A stretch of DNA of 64,000 nucleotides from Nocardia sp. XZ_19_385 (GTDB lineage Bacteria > Actinomycetota > Actinomycetes > Mycobacteriales > Mycobacteriaceae), in NCBI RefSeq assembly GCF_015355755.1, contig NZ_JACVEE010000001.1, positions 2,638,534 through 2,702,533 on the forward strand, given 5' to 3'. The position numbers and the translations under genes are program-made. Shown one piece after another: positions 8,628 through 16,635 of this stretch; position 1 is the stretch's first letter; each line of letters begins with the position of its first letter. The notes below the pieces were generated by a model that was not told where the DNA came from, did no database searches, and saw nothing but the letters and a program-made list of their open reading frames with translations.

Positions 8628-9869
8628 TTAGTGGTTTGTGCCAATCTCGGCGAATTGGGCCAGGTTGGCGACGATCGCGGCGCGGAGTTCGGCAATCTGA
8701 GCGGGCCGGTGGAAGCGCGGGGAGAACGCCGGCTCGATGCTGAGCCGCCGAGCGAAGGTCGAGACGAAGTAGCCGATCCAGGTGACCGGCTCGGAGGTCG
8801 CGAAGCCGCGGAAGTCGACGATCTCGACTCCCGCCGGTGCGGCGAGCTCTGGGACCACTCCCCAGTTGGTGATGAAGTTCCCGACGGAATCGCGTACGCG
8901 GCCTTGCGCGGCCACGGACGCTGCGGCCAGCATGACCGCGAGCGCAGCCCCGCTGTCGATACCGGCCGTGATCTGAGCCTTCACGTCTTTGGCAAGCACG
9001 ATCAGGTCGGAACCGGAACCGCAGGTGGTTACGGTAGGTGCGAAAGCCAGAGCGTTGGTGATCTCAGCGGGGTCCGCGGCGGGATGCAGATGTGGGCGCA
9101 GGTCGGCCAAGTGGAACATGATCATCGGCAGTTCTGCTGCGGCACCGGGTAATTCGGTGATCGTTGCGCGTTCGGCGCGAACGATCGCGGCGGCGAGCAG
9201 GGCGTGCAGTGTGGTTCCGGATGCGCGCGCATGGCTCAGGAGTGCGCTGGTGTCGTTCTCGGACAAGGTGATCCGATGTGCCGGTACCGGGCGGAATCCC
9301 GTCTCGTCGGCGGTCTCGACGGGCGCGATGCTGAATACCCCGCCCGTCCCGGGAACTGCCGGTGCCGGAAAGTCCATCGCGCGTGCGCGGTAGGCCTGTT
9401 CCAAGCTGCCGGGGTACTTCGGGCTCGGATCGGGAAACACAGCAGCGCCGGTGAGTGCGGCGGTGATCTCCCAAAAGTGTTCGAGGAGTGCGAATCCCAG
9501 CGTGGCGTCGTTGATCGCGTGGCACACCCGAAGGGCGACCGCGGTTCGCTCTCCCTCGGGGACGATGGTGAGTTCGGCCAGGGTGTGCGCGGGGTCGAGA
9601 GGCGTATTGCCGTGGGCGAGCCAGTCCGTGATCGGGCCCGGCGCGGTGCGACTGATGGCGGCACTCGAGCCGTCGTCGGGAATATCCAGCCAGCAGTCGC
9701 CGCCGGTGCGTTCGATCGTGCCGCGCAGCATCGGATACTTCCGGCACAGCAGCTCGAATGCCTTGTGCAGCAGCGCGATATCGATCTCGCCGGTGCAGAT
9801 CGCCACGTAGCTGACAGTGAGTTTGCGGGGCACGAAGCCGTGATCTATCAGCCCCAGTCGGTATTTCAT
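8628..9869 (-). CDS. Condensation-fold acyltransferase, PapA5/phthiocerol dimycocerosyl transferase-like
   Basis: Acyl-CoA or acyl-carrier dependent acyltransferase of 413 residues in the BAHD/condensation superfamily. The catalytic H-x-x-x-D motif is visible as H-A-I-N-D ('RVCHAINDATLG', about residue 123), following a typical N-terminal half-domain with 'FELLCRKYPMLRG'. The DFGWG motif of classical BAHD/PapA proteins is not evident near the C-terminus, where a 'VDFRGFATSEPV' segment stands instead. In mycobacteria, PapA proteins esterify lipids and polyketides. The thioesterase gene ends 9 bp upstream on the same strand, so the two are likely one operon making or trimming an acyl ester. Substrates not deducible. 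Confidence 0.75.
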   Translation of the reverse strand: MKYRLGLIDHGFVPRKLTVSYVAICTGEIDIALLHKAFELLCRKYPMLRGTIERTGGDCWLDIPDDGSSAAISRTAPGPITDWLAHGNTPLDPAHTLAELTIVPEGERTAVALRVCHAINDATLGFALLEHFWEITAALTGAAVFPDPSPKYPGSLEQAYRARAMDFPAPAVPGTGGVFSIAPVETADETGFRPVPAHRITLSENDTSALLSHARASGTTLHALLAAAIVRAERATITELPGAAAELPMIMFHLADLRPHLHPAADPAEITNALAFAPTVTTCGSGSDLIVLAKDVKAQITAGIDSGAALAVMLAAASVAAQGRVRDSVGNFITNWGVVPELAAPAGVEIVDFRGFATSEPVTWIGYFVSTFARRLSIEPAFSPRFHRPAQIAELRAAIVANLAQFAEIGTNH

Positions 9870-9878
9870 GACGCGCCC

Positions 9879-10307
9879 TCAGGCCAGGCCGAGCAGCGCG
9901 GGGTCAGCGGCGCGGGCCCGCAGCTCCTGCGCCGGATCGGCGACCAGTCGTCGAGTCCGCATGTCGAGTAGTCCGCTGACACTGGTCACCTCGGCCACCA
10001 GCGTCCCGTCCGGCTTGCGCAGGACGTGTTCGACGCGGTGGGTCTTGCCCGGCCCCCAGACGAACGCGCACGACACGTCGACCGCGTCGTCGGCGCGCAG
10101 TTCCGCATGGTGCCGCAGCGTGGTTTCGAGGTTGATCGGGCCGAAGCCGTCGGCGAGCAGCCGCTCGGGTGACAGCCCGGCCGCCTGTCCGCAGGCGAAG
10201 CGGGAATGCTCGGCGTACTGCAGATACACCGTGCCGGCGAGGTGGTGGTTGGTGTCGAGTTCGTAGCTGCGGACGGTGAACCGCAGGGTGAAAGGCGTGG
10301 CGTTCAT
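9879..10307 (-). CDS. Hotdog-fold acyl-CoA thioesterase (4-hydroxybenzoyl-CoA thioesterase-like)
   Basis: Small hotdog protein, 142 residues. The first third reads FTVRSYELDTNHHLAGTVYL, which matches the family pattern (V-x-x-x-E-x-D-x-N-x-H-x-x) except that the usual Y/W-Asp of 4HBT enzymes is E-L-D-T-N-H-H. The long 'hot dog' helix segment YLQYAEHSRFAC follows. A role in releasing or screening acyl groups from CoA or a carrier is likely, next to the acyltransferase (9-bp gap). It is divergent from the MmyB-like regulator gene at 10411, sharing a 103-bp intergenic region. Confidence 0.75.
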   Translation of the reverse strand: MNATPFTLRFTVRSYELDTNHHLAGTVYLQYAEHSRFACGQAAGLSPERLLADGFGPINLETTLRHHAELRADDAVDVSCAFVWGPGKTHRVEHVLRKPDGTLVAEVTSVSGLLDMRTRRLVADPAQELRARAADPALLGLA

Positions 10308-10410
10308 GGGAGTCAGCCTGTTGCCGTCGCAACACCGTCACCAAGACAGTGGTGACACTGGTACCGGCACCACCTGGCAACGCACCGCCGCGGTAGCCGA
10401 TCATGGACGG

Positions 10411-11268
10411 GTGACCACCACCCTCTCCGCCCGCCGCACCGAGCTCGCCTCGTTCCTGCGCAGCCGCCGCGATCGCATCACGCCGGCCGCGGTCGGCATG
10501 CCGCCCGGATTGCGGCGTCGCACACCGGGTTTGCGACGCGAGGAGGTCGCCCAGCTGGCCGGGGTCAGCATCACCTGGTACACCTGGCTGGAGCAGGGGC
10601 GGCCGATCAACGTCAGCGGTCAGGTCCTCGACGCCATCGCCCGCACCCTCCAGCTCGACGCCGCCGAGCGTGACCACCTGTACCGGCTGGCCGAGGTGCC
10701 GATCCCCGAGGCGCCGACCACCGCCGACCGGATCACCCCCGCCGTGCAGGCAATTCTCGACAGCATCACGGGCTTTCCCGCCGCCGCCCTGAACAGCCGC
10801 TGGGATCTGCTGGGCTGGAACGCATCCTGCGCCGCGGTATGGCCGCGGCTCACCGCGCCGACCAGCTCCCGCAACGTCCTCTGGGAAATGTTCACCACCC
10901 GGGAATGCTGCCGCTGCTTCGTGAACCGGGACATCGGCCTACCCCACATGGTCGCCTCGTTCCGCGCGGCCTTCGCCCAGCACCTCGACGACCCGGCCTG
11001 GACCGGCCTGATCCGCGGACTCTCTACCGCGAGCCCGGAATTCACGCGGATCTGGGCCAACCACGACGTCGCCGCGCCACCCAGCCAGACCATGACCTAC
11101 CAGCACGCCGCGGTCGGCGAACTCTCCTTCACCATGACCCGGATGGACCTCACCGCGACCCCCGAAACCTTCGTCACCGTGTGGACACCCGTCGACGACG
11201 AAAGCCGCCGTCGCACGGACTGGCTACTCGCCCACCCGGACGCACCCTCGCTCGATCACACTCACTGA
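10411..11268 (+). CDS. XRE-family regulator with MmyB-like ligand-binding domain
   Basis: Transcription factor of 285 residues. The N-terminal helix-turn-helix is unmistakable for this family: 'TPGLRREEVAQLAGVSITWYTWLEQGR' around residues 35-62, followed by the linker 'LQLDAAERDHLYRLA'. The MmyB-like PAS-fold domain ('SITGFPAAALNSRWDLLGWNA') follows, which in relatives binds fatty acids or other small ligands. The GTG at 10411 is the preferred start because the N-terminus then matches relatives; the open frame extends upstream to 10276 but overlaps the divergent thioesterase gene. It may regulate that thioesterase/acyltransferase set. Confidence 0.9.
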   Translation: MTTTLSARRTELASFLRSRRDRITPAAVGMPPGLRRRTPGLRREEVAQLAGVSITWYTWLEQGRPINVSGQVLDAIARTLQLDAAERDHLYRLAEVPIPEAPTTADRITPAVQAILDSITGFPAAALNSRWDLLGWNASCAAVWPRLTAPTSSRNVLWEMFTTRECCRCFVNRDIGLPHMVASFRAAFAQHLDDPAWTGLIRGLSTASPEFTRIWANHDVAAPPSQTMTYQHAAVGELSFTMTRMDLTATPETFVTVWTPVDDESRRRTDWLLAHPDAPSLDHTH

Positions 11269-11275
11269 GCCGGGA

Positions 11276-12484
11276 TCAGCTGTCCCGCGGTTCCTCCGTT
11301 GCGGGACTGGGTGATTCGGCGGCCTGGCCGCGCCGGGATCGGCGCGAAACTCGGTGGCCGACGCGATCGATTCGCGGATCGTCGGCCACCTCATAGCGTT
11401 TGACGTAGAGGCTCAGGAAAGCTTGCAAGGTGGCCACCGCGGGGATGGCGAGCAAAGCCCCGACCGCGCCGTGCAGAGCGCCACCGGCCATCACGGCGAG
11501 TAGGGCGATCGCCGGGTTCACATCGACCGTGTGGGCGGTGATGCGCGGTTGCAGGACGTAGTCCTGGAAAACCTGGTAGAGCACCACGAACAGCAGGATC
11601 CATACCGCGTCGATCGGGTGGATGGTGAGCGCCACCAGGATCGGCAGCAGGCCGGCGAGGTAGGTGCCGACGATCGGTACGAACGAGGCGATCACGCCGA
11701 AGCAGATGCCGAGTTCGATCGCGTTGGGGAGGCCGAGCACCATCAGGAACAGGGCGTGCGCGACAGCGGAGATCACCGCGAGCAATGCCCTGCTGTACAG
11801 GTAGCCGCCGGTCTTCTCGATCGCGAGATCCCAGGCCCGCAGGATCATGTCCTGGCGCCGGGTCGGCAGCCAGGAACACACCGCGCGCCGCATCCGCGGT
11901 CCGTACACCGTGAAATAGATGCTGAACAAGGCGACGGTCAGGAAGCGGCCGAGTTCCCCGAGCACGGTGTAGGACAGGCCCCAGGCGTGGTTGGCCGCCC
12001 GCTGCGCGTAGCCGCTGATGACATCGGACTCGCTCGTCAGGCGCGCACGCAGCTTCGCCACCGTGAAGTCCTGGTGGAAGATTCGATTGACCCAGCCGAC
12101 CGCCTCGTTGAGCAAGCGCGGCAGTTCGTCGACCACGCTGCTGACGGTATGCACCAGCAGGACCCCGAGCGCGGCGGTGAACCCGGCCACCCCGGCGTAC
12201 AGCAGGACGAACACCACCCCGGTGGCGAGTCCGCGCGGCATCCCGCGCCCCGCCAGGCTGTCGACCGCGGGTTCCATCGCCAGCGAGACGAAGAACGCGA
12301 CCAGCACCAGAACGAACAGCCCGAGCAGCCGGTGCACCGCCCAGTTACCGAGCTCGAAGAGCCCGAGCAGAATGAACGCCAGCACCATCGCCCGCGGCAG
12401 CCACCGCGGCATCCGGCGCGTCGAATACCAGTCCGCCGCAGCTTGGTCCGGTGGAGGGATGGCCACGAACTCAGTCTGACCCAC
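11276..12484 (-). CDS. AI-2E family transporter (UPF0118/PerM-like membrane protein)
   Basis: Integral membrane protein of 402 residues with about eight helices: two to three near the N-terminus, a long amphipathic region, then a cluster including 'FGVIASFVPIVGTYLAGLLPILVAL'. This P-x-x-G-T/P-y-x-g segment is the family signature. The family includes AI-2 exporters, Na+/H+ antiporters and many proteins of unknown substrate, so no transported molecule is assigned. The start is GTG 12484. The gene converges with the MmyB-like regulator; the stops are 7 bp apart. Confidence 0.87.
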   Translation of the reverse strand: MGQTEFVAIPPPDQAAADWYSTRRMPRWLPRAMVLAFILLGLFELGNWAVHRLLGLFVLVLVAFFVSLAMEPAVDSLAGRGMPRGLATGVVFVLLYAGVAGFTAALGVLLVHTVSSVVDELPRLLNEAVGWVNRIFHQDFTVAKLRARLTSESDVISGYAQRAANHAWGLSYTVLGELGRFLTVALFSIYFTVYGPRMRRAVCSWLPTRRQDMILRAWDLAIEKTGGYLYSRALLAVISAVAHALFLMVLGLPNAIELGICFGVIASFVPIVGTYLAGLLPILVALTIHPIDAVWILLFVVLYQVFQDYVLQPRITAHTVDVNPAIALLAVMAGGALHGAVGALLAIPAVATLQAFLSLYVKRYEVADDPRIDRVGHRVSRRSRRGQAAESPSPATEEPRDS

Positions 12485-12589
12485 CGATCAGCTAATCCGC
12501 GGTTACACCGGCCGGTGATTCGACAATCGGCTTGACTCTCCAGTCGCGGGAGGGTGCAGGCTCGAAGCCGACCCGAGAGGAGCATCGCT

Positions 12590-13159
12590 GTGAAGATCGA
12601 TCTCGCCAAGAGCGACAAGCACTACTACACGGCCTCGACCGAGGTCGAGCTGCGGACCTTCGAAGCCTACGACTACCTGACGGTCACCGGGGTCGGTGCG
12701 CCGGCCGGGCCGGAGTACACCGAGGCGCTCACCGCGCTGTACCGGACGGCTTACGGGATCAAGAAACTGGCCAAGGCGGCCGGACAGGATTTCGTGGTGC
12801 CGAAGCTGGAGGGGCTGTGGTGGGTCGAATCCGATCAGCCCGCGCTCACGGTGCCCCGCGAGGAATGGCACTGGCAGTTGATCATTCGCATGCCCGACGT
12901 CGTGACCGAACAGCTGGCGGCCGATCTCGTCGAGAAGCCTGTCACTTTCGAGCGGCTACACGAAGGCCTGACCGTTCAGGCGTTGCATCTGGGCCCGTAT
13001 TCGACCGAGCCCGAAACCCTGGCCCGGATGGACGCTTTCATGTCGGCCGAAGGTTTGACGATGAACGGCAGGCACCACGAGATCTACCTGTCGGATCCGC
13101 GCAGGACACTCGGCCCCAACACGAAAACGATTCTGCGCCACCCGGCGCGGCGGATCTAG
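12590..13159 (+). CDS. GyrI-like small-molecule-binding domain protein
   Basis: Soluble protein of 189 residues resembling the GyrI-like ligand-binding family (the SHV/SOUL-type fold found in SbmC and BmrR C-termini). Seen: YLTVTGVGAPAGPEYTEALTALY, then 'VPKLEGLWW', 'WHWQLIIRMPD' and 'VQALHLGPYSTEPETLARMDAFM', the last matching the conserved H-x-G-P/Y region. No DNA-binding domain is attached, so it is a stand-alone binding protein. The GTG at 12590 has a strong ribosome site (GAGAGGAG, 12574-12581). Its TAG stop overlaps the convergent stop of the next gene. Confidence 0.82.
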   Translation: MKIDLAKSDKHYYTASTEVELRTFEAYDYLTVTGVGAPAGPEYTEALTALYRTAYGIKKLAKAAGQDFVVPKLEGLWWVESDQPALTVPREEWHWQLIIRMPDVVTEQLAADLVEKPVTFERLHEGLTVQALHLGPYSTEPETLARMDAFMSAEGLTMNGRHHEIYLSDPRRTLGPNTKTILRHPARRI

Positions 13160-13743
13160 TTCCAGTCGCGGCCGACGTAGGCGAGCAACCTGCGGTGTGC
13201 GGGCGCGTCGGCGGAGATCTCGACCTCGGCGTCGAACATGCCCGGCTTCCGGAAGGCGTCGATACCGCCCTGGTCCGCCATGATGGCGAGCAGTTCCGCG
13301 CACAACTGGTCGTCGGCGAGATCGGGGCGCTCGATGGCCACCGCGATATCGACACCGTGCACCACCAGCTCGGTGAGATGCACGGCGGCCGCGTACTGAC
13401 CGGGCAGCGCACCCAGCGCGATGTCGACCGTGCCGTCCAGCGCATCCGGGCGATGCCAGGCGGCGCGGTCGATTTCGGCGGCCGCGGCGAAAGCGCCCTG
13501 CGCATCCGAGCCCAGCCAGTCGTCCTCGTGACCGGCGCCCGCGTCCATCCCACTCAGCGCCGCGGCGAACAGATGCATGCCGCTCACGGTGTGATTGAGG
13601 ACCGCGCGCACATCCCATTCCCGGCACGGTGTGGCCGCCGCGAGCTGTGCGTCGCCGACCGCCTCGACGATCTGGCCGGTGGCATCCAGCGCACGATCGA
13701 TCTGGCCGATCACTCCGGCAGGACGGGTAGGCGCAGTTTCCAT
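13156..13743 (-). CDS. TIGR03086-like metal-binding protein (mycothiol-dependent maleylpyruvate isomerase/DinB fold)
   Basis: Helical-bundle protein of 195 residues. The TIGR03086 pattern is recognisable: a first helix, then 'TPCREWDVRAVLNHTVSGMHLF' whose His belongs to the DinB-type metal site, a second conserved His in 'AVHLTELVVHGVDIAVA', and the tail 'RRLLAYVGRDW'. Relatives use mycothiol or bind divalent metals; this genome evidently makes mycothiol (mca at 14312). The ATG at 13743 is preferred over an upstream in-frame ATG at 13782, which would add 13 residues. Function remains generic. Confidence 0.82.
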   Translation of the reverse strand: METAPTRPAGVIGQIDRALDATGQIVEAVGDAQLAAATPCREWDVRAVLNHTVSGMHLFAAALSGMDAGAGHEDDWLGSDAQGAFAAAAEIDRAAWHRPDALDGTVDIALGALPGQYAAAVHLTELVVHGVDIAVAIERPDLADDQLCAELLAIMADQGGIDAFRKPGMFDAEVEISADAPAHRRLLAYVGRDWN

Positions 13744-14039
13744 GGGCTTCCTTCGCTCGAGCGGATGCAGCATTGATAGCACGACCGGCTGACAAGTGGC
13801 GGCAACCGCAGGATCCGGTTACCCAGCACGAGCAGCGCTGAAAACAGCTGTGTTACTTCCCATATCGCCCACTAGTCAATGTGCGCCAGATCACGCTGAG
13901 TGCTGTTGGCGGCACGTCGCGGCCAAACCTGTTGCGGCACCGCGCTTTACTCCAGCGCAGCCGCGCTGACTCGGATCACACCGGGGGAATCGACTGCGAC
14001 GGAGGCGTTTTCATGTCAAGGACACTAGCCACCGCGAGC

Positions 14040-14312
14040 TCAGCTCGGCTGGGCGTGCCCCTCGGTATCGGACTCGTCCTTGGACAGCCGCGTGATTCCC
14101 GGCTCGGTTCCCTCGTCGGCTTCCTGGTCCGGTTCCGGATGCTCCGGCTCGAAAGTCTCGGGCAGATTCTTCAGATGCCGGTTCATCGAGCGGACCAGCA
14201 GCACGGTGCCCGCGAGCAGGAGCAGCACGATCACCAAGCCGAGCGGCGAGGCCTTGCCGAATTCGGGACCGGTCGGGGTGCCGGGGGTCTGGGCGAGCAC
14301 TGCCAGCAACAT
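14040..14312 (-). CDS. Small membrane protein encoded with mca (Rv1083-like)
   Basis: 90-residue protein with one N-terminal membrane segment (SPLGLVIVLLLLAGTVLLV), then an acidic tail rich in Glu/Pro/Asp. The ATG at 14312 overlaps the mca stop by one base (TGATG on the minus strand), so translation is coupled. From memory, M. tuberculosis has a similar short membrane protein gene directly after mca (Rv1083). Role unknown; a membrane partner of the mycothiol system is only a guess from location. Confidence 0.78.
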   Translation of the reverse strand: MLLAVLAQTPGTPTGPEFGKASPLGLVIVLLLLAGTVLLVRSMNRHLKNLPETFEPEHPEPDQEADEGTEPGITRLSKDESDTEGHAQPS

Positions 14313-15220
14313 CAGCGCTGAACTCCAGACTGATCTTCGATGCCCGCGAACAGGTCGTTTTCCGGGATGGCGGTGCGCACCCGGGTCTTGGCCAGCTCGA
14401 ATTCCTCGGTGGACCACAGCCGCTGCTGCATCTCCAGCGGGATCGCGAAGAAGGCGCCGTTCGGGTCGATCTGCGTGGCGTGCGCGCGCAGGGCATCATC
14501 CCGCTGCGGGAAGTACTTGCCGCATTCGATCTGGGTGGTGACGCGCGACATCACGTCGCCGCGTTCCACCGCGTACTGCCGGATCCGGTCCAGCCACTCC
14601 TGCAGCGGGAACGGCTCGCCCATGCGCTCGAACTCCGCCGCGAAGATCTCCAGGCGCTTCATGGAGAACCCGTGGTCGTAGTACAGCTTGAGCGGCGTCC
14701 AGGGCGCGCCCGCGTCGGGGAATTTGTCCGGATCGCCGGCGGCGTCGAACGCGGCCATCGAAACCAGATGGCACTGGATGTGATCGGGATGCGGGTAGCC
14801 GCCGGTCTCGTCATAGGTGGTGATCACGTGCGGCTTGAACTCGCGGATGACCCGCACCAGCGCCTCGGTCGACTCCTCCAGCGGCACCAGCGCGAAGCAG
14901 CCCTCGGGCAGCGGCGGCAGCGGATCGCCCTCCGGCAGCCCGGAGTCGACGAACCCGAGCCAGGTCTGGCGGACGCCGAGCGCGCGGGCGGCGGCGGCCA
15001 TTTCCTCGCGGCGGATCTCGTCGATGCGATCCAGCACGCCGGGGGTGTCCATGGCGGGGTTCAGGATGCTGCCACGTTCGCCGCCGGTCAGCGTGACGAT
15101 GAGGACGTCGTGTCCTTCGTCGGCGTAACGTGCGGTCGTCGCGGCGCCCTTACTGGACTCGTCGTCCGGATGGGCGTGCACCGCCATGAGGCGAAGGCCA
15201 CTCACGATTTCGTTCACCAT
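14312..15220 (-). CDS. mca: Mycothiol S-conjugate amidase
   Basis: Cytoplasmic Zn amidase that cleaves mycothiol S-conjugates into GlcN-inositol and a mercapturic acid for export, part of actinobacterial xenobiotic detoxification. 302 residues, the family's usual length. Seen: the LmbE/PIG-L zinc motif AHPDDE at residues 16-21, '[17 protein letters not shown]', '[12 protein letters not shown]', '[17 protein letters not shown]' (third metal ligand and catalytic region), and the C-terminal '[15 protein letters not shown]' shared with M. tuberculosis Mca rather than MshB. Coupled to a small membrane protein gene downstream and divergent from the DUF4307 gene, as in mycobacteria. Confidence 0.95.
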   Translation of the reverse strand: MVNEIVSGLRLMAVHAHPDDESSKGAATTARYADEGHDVLIVTLTGGERGSILNPAMDTPGVLDRIDEIRREEMAAAARALGVRQTWLGFVDSGLPEGDPLPPLPEGCFALVPLEESTEALVRVIREFKPHVITTYDETGGYPHPDHIQCHLVSMAAFDAAGDPDKFPDAGAPWTPLKLYYDHGFSMKRLEIFAAEFERMGEPFPLQEWLDRIRQYAVERGDVMSRVTTQIECGKYFPQRDDALRAHATQIDPNGAFFAIPLEMQQRLWSTEEFELAKTRVRTAIPENDLFAGIEDQSGVQR

Positions 15221-15308
15221 CGCTCTCGGTCGCGGATGTCGGATGGTCGTTCCCTATAGTTCCATCCGACCCACTTTTGTTCCGACCTACCCCCCGGAGA
15301 GATCAGCA

Positions 15309-15752
15309 ATGAGCGACGCGGAGCGCCGGCAATCGGAGATAGCGTCAGCTCGACACGCCGACCGCTACGGAAAAATTCAGCGCGCCGGACGTCCGTGGAT
15401 CCCCTGGGCGCTCAGCATCGCGGTGGTGCTGGCCGGAGTCGGAGTCGCTTTCCTCGGCTATCAGAAGTACGGGCCGAAGGACATCGAGGCCGAGGGGCTG
15501 GGCTACCAGCAGGTGGACGAGTCCACCATGACGGTCCGGTTCAAGGTCACCCGCAAGGATCCGCAGCAGCCCGTGGTGTGTTTCGTGCGCGTCATGAGCA
15601 GCAAGAGCGAGGAAATCGGCCGCCGCGAGGTACTGATCCCAGGGCAGGACAGCGGTACGGTCGAGCTGACCACCACCGTGAAGTCCTCGTCCCGGCCATC
15701 TGCGGGCAACGTCTATGGCTGCACCGATCAGGTGCCCTCGTACTTGAAATAG
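15309..15752 (+). CDS. DUF4307 single-pass membrane protein (Rv1081c-like)
   Basis: 147 residues: a cytoplasmic N-terminus containing 'ASARHADRYGKIQRAGRPW', one membrane helix (WALSIAVVLAGVGVAFLGY), and an extracytoplasmic beta-rich domain with 'MTVRFKVTRKDPQQPVVCFVR' and 'SRPSAGNVYGCTDQVPSYLK'. This matches DUF4307, whose role is unknown. Two Cys residues in the outer domain could form a disulfide. ATG 15309 has a good ribosome site (GGAGAGATC) and is preferred over upstream in-frame codons. It lies between mca and greA as in mycobacteria. Confidence 0.88.
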   Translation: MSDAERRQSEIASARHADRYGKIQRAGRPWIPWALSIAVVLAGVGVAFLGYQKYGPKDIEAEGLGYQQVDESTMTVRFKVTRKDPQQPVVCFVRVMSSKSEEIGRREVLIPGQDSGTVELTTTVKSSSRPSAGNVYGCTDQVPSYLK

Positions 15753-16069
15753 GCTCAGACACCTGCGAGCTGGGGTGATCAACCGGACCTATCCGGCGAA
15801 CCAACGGCACCCCTCGGACACAAAACAAGTTCCGACCTGCATGTTTGTGATTCATGCTAAAATGGCGTGATACACGGTTCCGGACCTCGGAGCCGTGTTT
15901 GCTGCATTGGCGGCCAGCGCAGTGTTCGCGGGTGTTTTCAGGTTTTACAGGCGGGTTGCCCGTGATCGCCATTGGTCGTCGGCTGGTGCGTGCCCGCTCC
16001 CGGGTGGGTACTGCGGCAGTTACGAAGGAATCCCGGCTCGCCGGGAACAACTACTAGGGAGTGATCGAG
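15753..16069 (+). promoter_or_regulatory. greA leader region: extended -10 promoter, 5' hairpins, ribosome site
   Basis: The 317-bp stretch before greA has no convincing gene. It contains an extended -10 (TGC-TAAAAT, TAAAAT at 15858-15863). A 10-bp hairpin with one G-U pair follows (arms 15873-15882 and 15888-15897, loop GACCT) and is itself followed by TTT. A second hairpin, TCCCGG-CTCG-CCGGGA, lies at 16031-16046, and the ribosome site AGGGAG at 16056-16061 precedes the ATG at 16070. If the -10 is real, the first hairpin sits at the very 5' end of a leader of about 200 nt and could act as an attenuator. Confidence 0.5.
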
Positions 16070-16564
16070 ATGACTGAGACGCAAGTGACCTGGCTGACCC
16101 CGGAGTCGCACGACAGGCTCAAGGGCGAACTCGACGCGCTCATCGCCAACCGTCCCGTCATCGCTGCCGAGATCAATGAACGCCGTGAAGAGGGTGACCT
16201 CAAGGAGAACGGCGGCTACCACGCCGCGCGTGAAGAGCAGGGTCAGCAGGAGGCGCGCATTCGCCAGCTGCAGGAACTGCTGAACAACGCGAAGGTCGGT
16301 GTCGCGCCCACCAAGTCCGGTGTGGCGCTGCCCGGTTCGGTCGTCAAGGTCTACTACGACGGCGACGAATCCGACACCGAGACCTTCCTGATCGCTACCC
16401 GCGAAGAAGGCCTCAGCGATTCCAAGCTGGAGACCTACTCCCCCGCGTCGCCGCTCGGCGGGGCGCTCATCGACGCCAAGGTCGGCGAGACCCGCGAATA
16501 CCAGTTGCCCAACGGCAACATCATGAAAGTCACTCTGGTCAGCGCGGAGCCCTACCACAGCTGA
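16070..16564 (+). CDS. greA: Transcription elongation factor GreA
   Basis: Binds RNA polymerase through the secondary channel and stimulates cleavage of backtracked transcripts. 164 residues. The N-terminal coiled coil carries the acidic tip region '[30 protein letters not shown]', with the D-E-type acidic residues of Gre factors. The C-terminal FKBP-like domain includes '[23 protein letters not shown]'. The ATG at 16070 gives the N-terminus [17 protein letters not shown], nearly identical to mycobacterial GreA, and is well spaced from AGGGAG; a GTG at 16061 is not used in this reading. Ends in a strong hairpin terminator. Confidence 0.97.
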   Translation: MTETQVTWLTPESHDRLKGELDALIANRPVIAAEINERREEGDLKENGGYHAAREEQGQQEARIRQLQELLNNAKVGVAPTKSGVALPGSVVKVYYDGDESDTETFLIATREEGLSDSKLETYSPASPLGGALIDAKVGETREYQLPNGNIMKVTLVSAEPYHS

Positions 16565-16584
16565 GCCGAACCCGGCATAGACGC

Positions 16585-16618
16585 AAGCGGCCGCACCCGA
16601 TCTCGAGTGCGGCCGCTT
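16585..16618. terminator. Hairpin terminator between greA and metB (bidirectional)
   Basis: Perfect 12-bp stem AAGCGGCCGCAC / GTGCGGCCGCTT with a 10-base loop, 20 bp after the greA stop and 17 bp before the end of the convergent metB gene. There is no long U-tract, as is common in high-GC actinobacteria. Confidence 0.85.
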
Positions 16619-16635
16619 CGTCATGTCTGAGGTCC

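Noticed and set aside
15854..16057. Possible 67-codon gene in the greA leader
   Set aside because: No ribosome site or conserved character; it overlaps the predicted promoter and two hairpins. Kept as leader.
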